A DNA stretch of 8,231 bases, from positions 1 through 8,231 of the forward strand of contig JAUMYE010000046.1 of NCBI GenBank assembly GCA_030528815.1, in the 5' to 3' direction. The notes beneath the pieces were generated by a model. The model saw nothing but the letters and a program-made list of their open reading frames with translations. It was not told where the DNA came from and did no database searches. The DNA comes from Candidatus Saccharimonadota bacterium (lineage in GTDB: Bacteria > Patescibacteriota > Saccharimonadia > Saccharimonadales > Saccharimonadaceae). Positions 5,719 through 8,231 of the stretch are shown in pieces (within the stretch, counting starts at the first letter, position 1; each line of letters starts with the position of its first letter). The position numbers and the translations under genes were made by a program.

Positions 5719-6657
5719 TTGGCTATTCTTGGAATAGATGAAGTTGGAAGAGGTCCTTGGGCAGGGCCTCTTGTTGTTGGCGCGTGCTTTTTGCCAACTC
5801 CAATCGAAGGTTTAACCGACAGTAAAAAACTGAGCGTCAAGAAACGCGAGGAGCTTGCAGAAGAAATTCGCGAGAAGGCTATTTTTGGGCTTGGCTGGAT
5901 CCCGGCCGAGGAACTAGATAGTCTTGGTCTTACCGAAGCTTTATGCAAGGCCGCCAGAGACGCCGTCAGCCAGATTAATGCCGAGTTTGATGAGGTTATT
6001 ATCGACGGCACGATAAACTTTTTGCGCGGCACAGAACATGAGAATATTTGCCAGATTAAGCCAAAGGCGGATTTGCTCGTGCCTGAGGTTTCTGCGGCCT
6101 CTATTATTGCTAAGGTTTCCCGCGACCATTACATGTATGAGCTGGCCGAGAAATATCCTAACTACGGCTTCGAAAAACACGTAGGTTATGGCACCGCCGC
6201 TCATAAAAAGGCAATTGAGGATTTTGGCCTTTGCCCAGAGCATCGCAGAAGTTTTAGACCAATCGCGCAGTTAGCTAAGCTAGAGAAAGATCCAAAAGTC
6301 CAGAAGAAACACAAAGAAAAAGCTGCCGAGGCTGGCAAGCATGCCGAAGATATCGTGGCTGAAGCTTTGCGTAGGCGTGGCCATAATATTATTGCGCGTA
6401 ACTGGCGCACGAAGTTCTGCGAGATTGATATCGTTAGCTCTTACAACAATACTGTTTATTTTACAGAGGTGAAGTATTGCAGAAATACAGCAAAATCTAG
6501 CGGTTTAGACCGCATAGATGATAAAAAGCTTGAACAGATGCGTTTTTCCGCCGAAGCCTACGTTGCTTCGAGCACACTTAAATGCCAGGTAAAACTGGCT
6601 GCCGCCGAAGTCTCTGGCGATAACTTTAGAATTACAAAGTTCGTAATCCTAGACTAA
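5719..6657 (+). CDS. rnhB: Fusion of ribonuclease HII and a YraN/UPF0102 nuclease-like domain
   Basis: 312 residues in one uninterrupted frame. Residues 1-187 are RNase HII, which cuts RNA in RNA-DNA hybrids and single ribonucleotides in DNA. The four acidic catalytic positions are present: D7 and E8 in GIDEVGRG, D96 in IIDG, and D118 in KADLLVPEVSAASIIAKVSRD. A charged linker (188-206) leads to a YraN domain (207-312) with HAEDIVAEALRRRGH, ARNWR (226-230), EID (235-237) and EVK (250-252). EID with ExK is the restriction-endonuclease-like metal site of this family, whose function is unsettled. In many bacteria rplS, rnhB and yraN are separate neighbours; here the last two are joined. The start is TTG at 5719, directly after the rplS stop: no earlier start is possible in this frame, and GIDEVGRG lies only five residues in. 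The gene ends overlapping the convergent nuclease gene by four bases. Confidence 0.93.
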   Translation: MAILGIDEVGRGPWAGPLVVGACFLPTPIEGLTDSKKLSVKKREELAEEIREKAIFGLGWIPAEELDSLGLTEALCKAARDAVSQINAEFDEVIIDGTINFLRGTEHENICQIKPKADLLVPEVSAASIIAKVSRDHYMYELAEKYPNYGFEKHVGYGTAAHKKAIEDFGLCPEHRRSFRPIAQLAKLEKDPKVQKKHKEKAAEAGKHAEDIVAEALRRRGHNIIARNWRTKFCEIDIVSSYNNTVYFTEVKYCRNTAKSSGLDRIDDKKLEQMRFSAEAYVASSTLKCQVKLAAAEVSGDNFRITKFVILD

Positions 6658-6666
6658 TCTTCTAGG
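6648..6666. terminator. Weak hairpin at the convergent stop-stop junction
   Basis: CCTAGA (6648-6653) pairs with TCTAGG (6661-6666) around a 7-base loop that contains both overlapping stop codons. There is no T-run on either side, so intrinsic termination is uncertain; it is the only structure seen at this junction. Confidence 0.25.
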
Positions 6667-7412
6667 CCAACCGTCGGCTCGGTCGGACAATTTACGAGCA
6701 CGGCCTGCATGGCATGCTTTTCTTCTGGGGTTACCCAAAGTTGATACTTGTATTTTACAGATATCTGACGCGCGACATACTCGCATCGGAAGCTTTCGTT
6801 TGACGGAAGCCACGTAGCTGCATCGCCGTCAGATTTTTCTTGGTTTGCCGGACCATCAACTGCAAGAAGATTTAATGGATCCTGACTAATTTCATAGCGA
6901 GTTTCCTCGTCCATTAAATATGCGCCTGTCGACCAGGCATTGCTTAGAGCAACAACATGGTCAATCTGAACTTCGCTAGACGTTTCCTGACCACGCGTAA
7001 ATTCGATCGTTTTGCCAGTATACGGATCCTCAAGTGTTCCAGATTGAACCTTGCAGCCCTTTGAGACAATATTCTTTAGGTCTCGAGCTAAAACTACCTC
7101 GCGCGTATTGCAACCAGAGGCAGTCGTACCCCAGTTATCGTAAAAGAGTTTGCGATAGTATTTTTCGGTCGTATTCTTTTCTTTTACAGCCAAATCCTCT
7201 AGAACATCGCGCGCCAAAAAGGAATCGGCGGTCGTCTGAAATTCTTTCATTTCTGGCAAATCTACTTGGGAGGCGCCAAAAAAGTTGTAGTTTTCGCCCG
7301 GGATAAAATTCTTGTACATATCTGGATTCATAACCAGATACGCCACAAAGGCAGCCAAGCCGCCTACGACCGCCAAAACTCGCCTAAGTCTCCTCTTGGC
7401 CTTGCTTGCCAT
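6654..7412 (-). CDS. Membrane-anchored extracellular HNH endonuclease (DUF1524/GmrSD-type HNH)
   Basis: 252 residues. A basic N-terminus (KAKRRLRR, 4-11) and one hydrophobic helix (12-28) suggest a signal anchor with the rest outside the membrane. The nuclease part runs from about 85 to 242: GCNTREVVLARDL (100-112), DPYTGKTIEFTRG (129-141), the HNH core VQIDHVVALSNAW (148-160, H152 the likely general base), DPLNLLAVDGPANQEKSD (178-195) and ATWLPSNESFRCEYVARQ (199-216). Four cysteines (C101, C120, C210, C242) would form two disulfides, as expected for an exported protein. It closely resembles secreted actinobacterial HNH proteins. Degrading outside DNA for nucleotide uptake would suit an epibiont with reduced metabolism (inference). 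It lies three bases after the rubrerythrin stop with no clear ribosome binding site, so translation is probably coupled. Confidence 0.88.
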   Translation of the reverse strand: MASKAKRRLRRVLAVVGGLAAFVAYLVMNPDMYKNFIPGENYNFFGASQVDLPEMKEFQTTADSFLARDVLEDLAVKEKNTTEKYYRKLFYDNWGTTASGCNTREVVLARDLKNIVSKGCKVQSGTLEDPYTGKTIEFTRGQETSSEVQIDHVVALSNAWSTGAYLMDEETRYEISQDPLNLLAVDGPANQEKSDGDAATWLPSNESFRCEYVARQISVKYKYQLWVTPEEKHAMQAVLVNCPTEPTVGLED

Positions 7413-7415
7413 GGA

Positions 7416-7955
7416 CTAGTAATTCTCGGCGCTAATTTCGAAGTAAGCCTGAGGATGCTTACAGACTGGGCATTCTTTTGGAGCTTCTTTACCAATATGG
7501 ATATATCCACAGTTACGGCACTTCCAGACAGCAACACCATCACTTTCGAAGACGATGCCCTTCTCTATCTTTTCTAGAACACGGCGATAGCGCTCTTCGT
7601 GATTAGCCTCGATCTTGCCAACCTTTTCGAAGAGTTCTGCGATCTCGTCAAAACCTTCTTCGCGAGCTTCAGCTGCGAACTTTACATACATCTCGGTTTC
7701 TTCGTAGTTCTCGCCCTCGATAGCCTCGTTAAGGTTAGAGACTGTGTCCTCTACCTCGCCACCTTTGAGTAATTTGTACCAGATTTTGGCATGCTCTTTT
7801 TCATTGTCGCTAGTTTCTTCAAAGATAGCAGCTAGCTGTTCGTAGCCCTCTTTCTTGGCCTTGCTTGCAAAGTAGCCGTATTTTACACGTGCCTGGCATT
7901 CGCCAGCAAAAGCAGCATTCAAGTTAGCCTCGGTCTTAGTTCCACTCAAATTCAT
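7416..7955 (-). CDS. Rubrerythrin (diiron peroxidase with C-terminal rubredoxin domain)
   Basis: 179 residues. The ferritin-like four-helix domain (1-130) carries the diiron ligands: E19 (AGEC), E52 and H55 (ExxH), E82 and E85 (GENYE), and E116 and H119 (ExxH). The C-terminal rubredoxin-like domain has a four-cysteine iron site, C146-x-x-C149-G and C162-P-V-C165. Rubrerythrins reduce hydrogen peroxide to water in the cytoplasm of anaerobes and microaerophiles, with electrons arriving through the rubredoxin iron; the usual donor is a rubredoxin or NADH-linked reductase, not seen here. Length and domain order are standard. The start is fixed by a perfect Shine-Dalgarno sequence (GGAGGTGAT). It is the first gene of an operon with the HNH nuclease and is divergent from ruvB across 86 bases. 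Confidence 0.96.
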   Translation of the reverse strand: MNLSGTKTEANLNAAFAGECQARVKYGYFASKAKKEGYEQLAAIFEETSDNEKEHAKIWYKLLKGGEVEDTVSNLNEAIEGENYEETEMYVKFAAEAREEGFDEIAELFEKVGKIEANHEERYRRVLEKIEKGIVFESDGVAVWKCRNCGYIHIGKEAPKECPVCKHPQAYFEISAENY

Positions 7956-7964
7956 ATCACCTCC
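7956..7964 (-). promoter_or_regulatory. Full-length Shine-Dalgarno sequence of rubrerythrin
   Basis: Read on the minus strand, GGAGGTGAT is a complete nine-base complement to the 3' end of 16S rRNA and abuts the ATG at 7955. It is by far the strongest ribosome binding site in the window and contrasts with the genes that have none. Confidence 0.85.
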
Positions 7965-7978
7965 ATGTTTATTCCTCT

Positions 7979-7987
7979 ATTTTATCA
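7979..7987 (-). promoter_or_regulatory. Extended -10 promoter of the rubrerythrin-nuclease operon
   Basis: On the minus strand, TGA followed by TAAAAT (7984-7979). No good -35 is seen 17 bases upstream. A transcript start near 7972 gives a leader of about 17 bases, just enough for the Shine-Dalgarno sequence. Confidence 0.6.
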
Positions 7988-8017
7988 CGCTATTAGTTTA
8001 AGACTTCCAGCATAAGC

Positions 8018-8035
8018 GTTATACTCTGTTATACT
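8018..8035 (+). repeat. Two 8-base direct repeats (GTTATACT) ten bases apart
   Basis: GTTATACT occurs at 8018-8025 and again at 8028-8035, one helical turn apart, directly upstream of ruvB. Each contains a TATACT that can act as a -10. They may be tandem -10 elements or a paired regulator site. Confidence 0.5.
8027..8035 (+). promoter_or_regulatory. Extended -10 promoter of ruvB, predicted leaderless
   Basis: TGT followed by TATACT (8030-8035), six bases, then the ATG at 8042. The -35 region is poor. The spacing is the same as at 1930, 2650 and 3595. No Shine-Dalgarno sequence lies between. Confidence 0.7.
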
Positions 8036-8041
8036 AGTGAT

Positions 8042-8231
8042 ATGGGAATTGAGAGGGTAATAGATACCAGTATTCATGAGGATGATCTAGAGGAAAAAGC
8101 TGTTGAGTTTTCCCTCCGTCCGACTACTTTTGACGAATACATTGGTCAGACCAGGCTCAAGACTAATCTTAAACTCGCCATTGATGCCGCCAAGAAGCGT
8201 GGAGACGTTCTGGATCACGTTCTATTGTTTG
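8042..8231 (+). CDS. ruvB: RuvB Holliday junction branch-migration helicase, N-terminal part (cut by window edge)
   Basis: 63 residues are visible before the right edge. After a short acidic lead (MGIERVIDTSIHEDDLEEKA) comes the family start: FSLRPTTFDEYIGQ (22-35), RLKTNLKLAIDAAKKRG (37-53) and DVLDHVLLF (54-62). In RuvB this block directly precedes the Walker A loop, which lies outside the window. RuvB is the hexameric AAA+ motor that, with RuvA, drives branch migration of Holliday junctions in recombination repair. Neither ruvA nor ruvC is seen upstream: the gene has its own promoter and is divergent from rubrerythrin. Confidence 0.95.
   Translation, partial: MGIERVIDTSIHEDDLEEKAVEFSLRPTTFDEYIGQTRLKTNLKLAIDAAKKRGDVLDHVLLF

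Noticed and set aside
5941..6243. Minus-strand open frame of 100 codons opposite RNase HII
   Set aside because: Shadow of a strongly conserved enzyme on the other strand; no start signals and no family resemblance.
1..8231. Alternative genetic code with TGA as glycine (as in Gracilibacteria and Absconditabacteria)
   Set aside because: All genes are full length with no in-frame TGA, and tryptophans use TGG; nothing requires reassignment.
1..8231. Mobile elements, CRISPR arrays, defence systems
   Set aside because: No transposase or integrase, no long direct or inverted repeats, no regularly spaced repeats. The HNH protein looks exported, not part of a restriction system.

Overview
The window reads as a compact bacterial chromosome segment, most likely from the Candidate Phyla Radiation / Patescibacteria and probably a Candidatus Saccharibacteria (TM7) relative. 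That assignment is inference. It rests on very short gaps and several overlapping genes, a pilin-like protein and a stand-alone GspE/PilB-type ATPase, a membrane-anchored HNH nuclease of a type familiar from Actinobacteria and their epibionts, a rubrerythrin, and an RNase HII fused to a YraN domain. Reading frames are intact under the standard bacterial code. All eleven visible stop codons are TAA (9) or TAG (2); none is TGA.

Layout, left to right. (1) 3-341, plus strand: the 3' part of a pilin-like secreted protein, ending at a bidirectional terminator (352-385). (2) 1808-392, minus strand: a two-gene operon, a RimB-like retropepsin-fold protein followed one base later by RimK, driven by a consensus promoter. 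(3) 1930-3108, plus strand: a bacterial PH-domain membrane protein, a strong terminator, then an unrecognised multi-pass membrane protein whose 3' end overlaps the next gene. (4) 3580-3056, minus strand: a small SPOUT (TrmH-family) RNA methyltransferase. (5) 3595-5205, plus strand: a GspE/PilB-type secretion/pilus ATPase, only 14 bases from the divergent methyltransferase. (6) 5290-6657, plus strand: ribosomal protein L19 followed with no gap by a fused RNase HII-YraN protein. (7) 7955-6654, minus strand: rubrerythrin followed three bases later by a membrane-anchored HNH nuclease. (8) 8042 to the edge, plus strand: the 5' end of ruvB. There is no gene-free stretch above 300 bases, and I see no tRNA, rRNA, CRISPR array, insertion sequence or riboswitch.

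Most genes are housekeeping: ribosome (L19, RimK, TrmH-type methylase) and DNA maintenance (RNase HII, YraN, RuvB). The surface and host-interaction side is represented by the pilin-like protein, the assembly ATPase and the HNH nuclease. The most distinctive signal is regulatory. Four plus-strand genes (1930, 2650, 3595, 8042) each have a -10 hexamer ending exactly six bases before the ATG and no Shine-Dalgarno sequence, which predicts leaderless mRNAs. rplS, rubrerythrin and rimK instead have real leaders or Shine-Dalgarno sites. I found no convincing previously undescribed multi-gene system. The best leads are the leaderless architecture, the RNase HII-YraN fusion and the rubrerythrin-nuclease pair.
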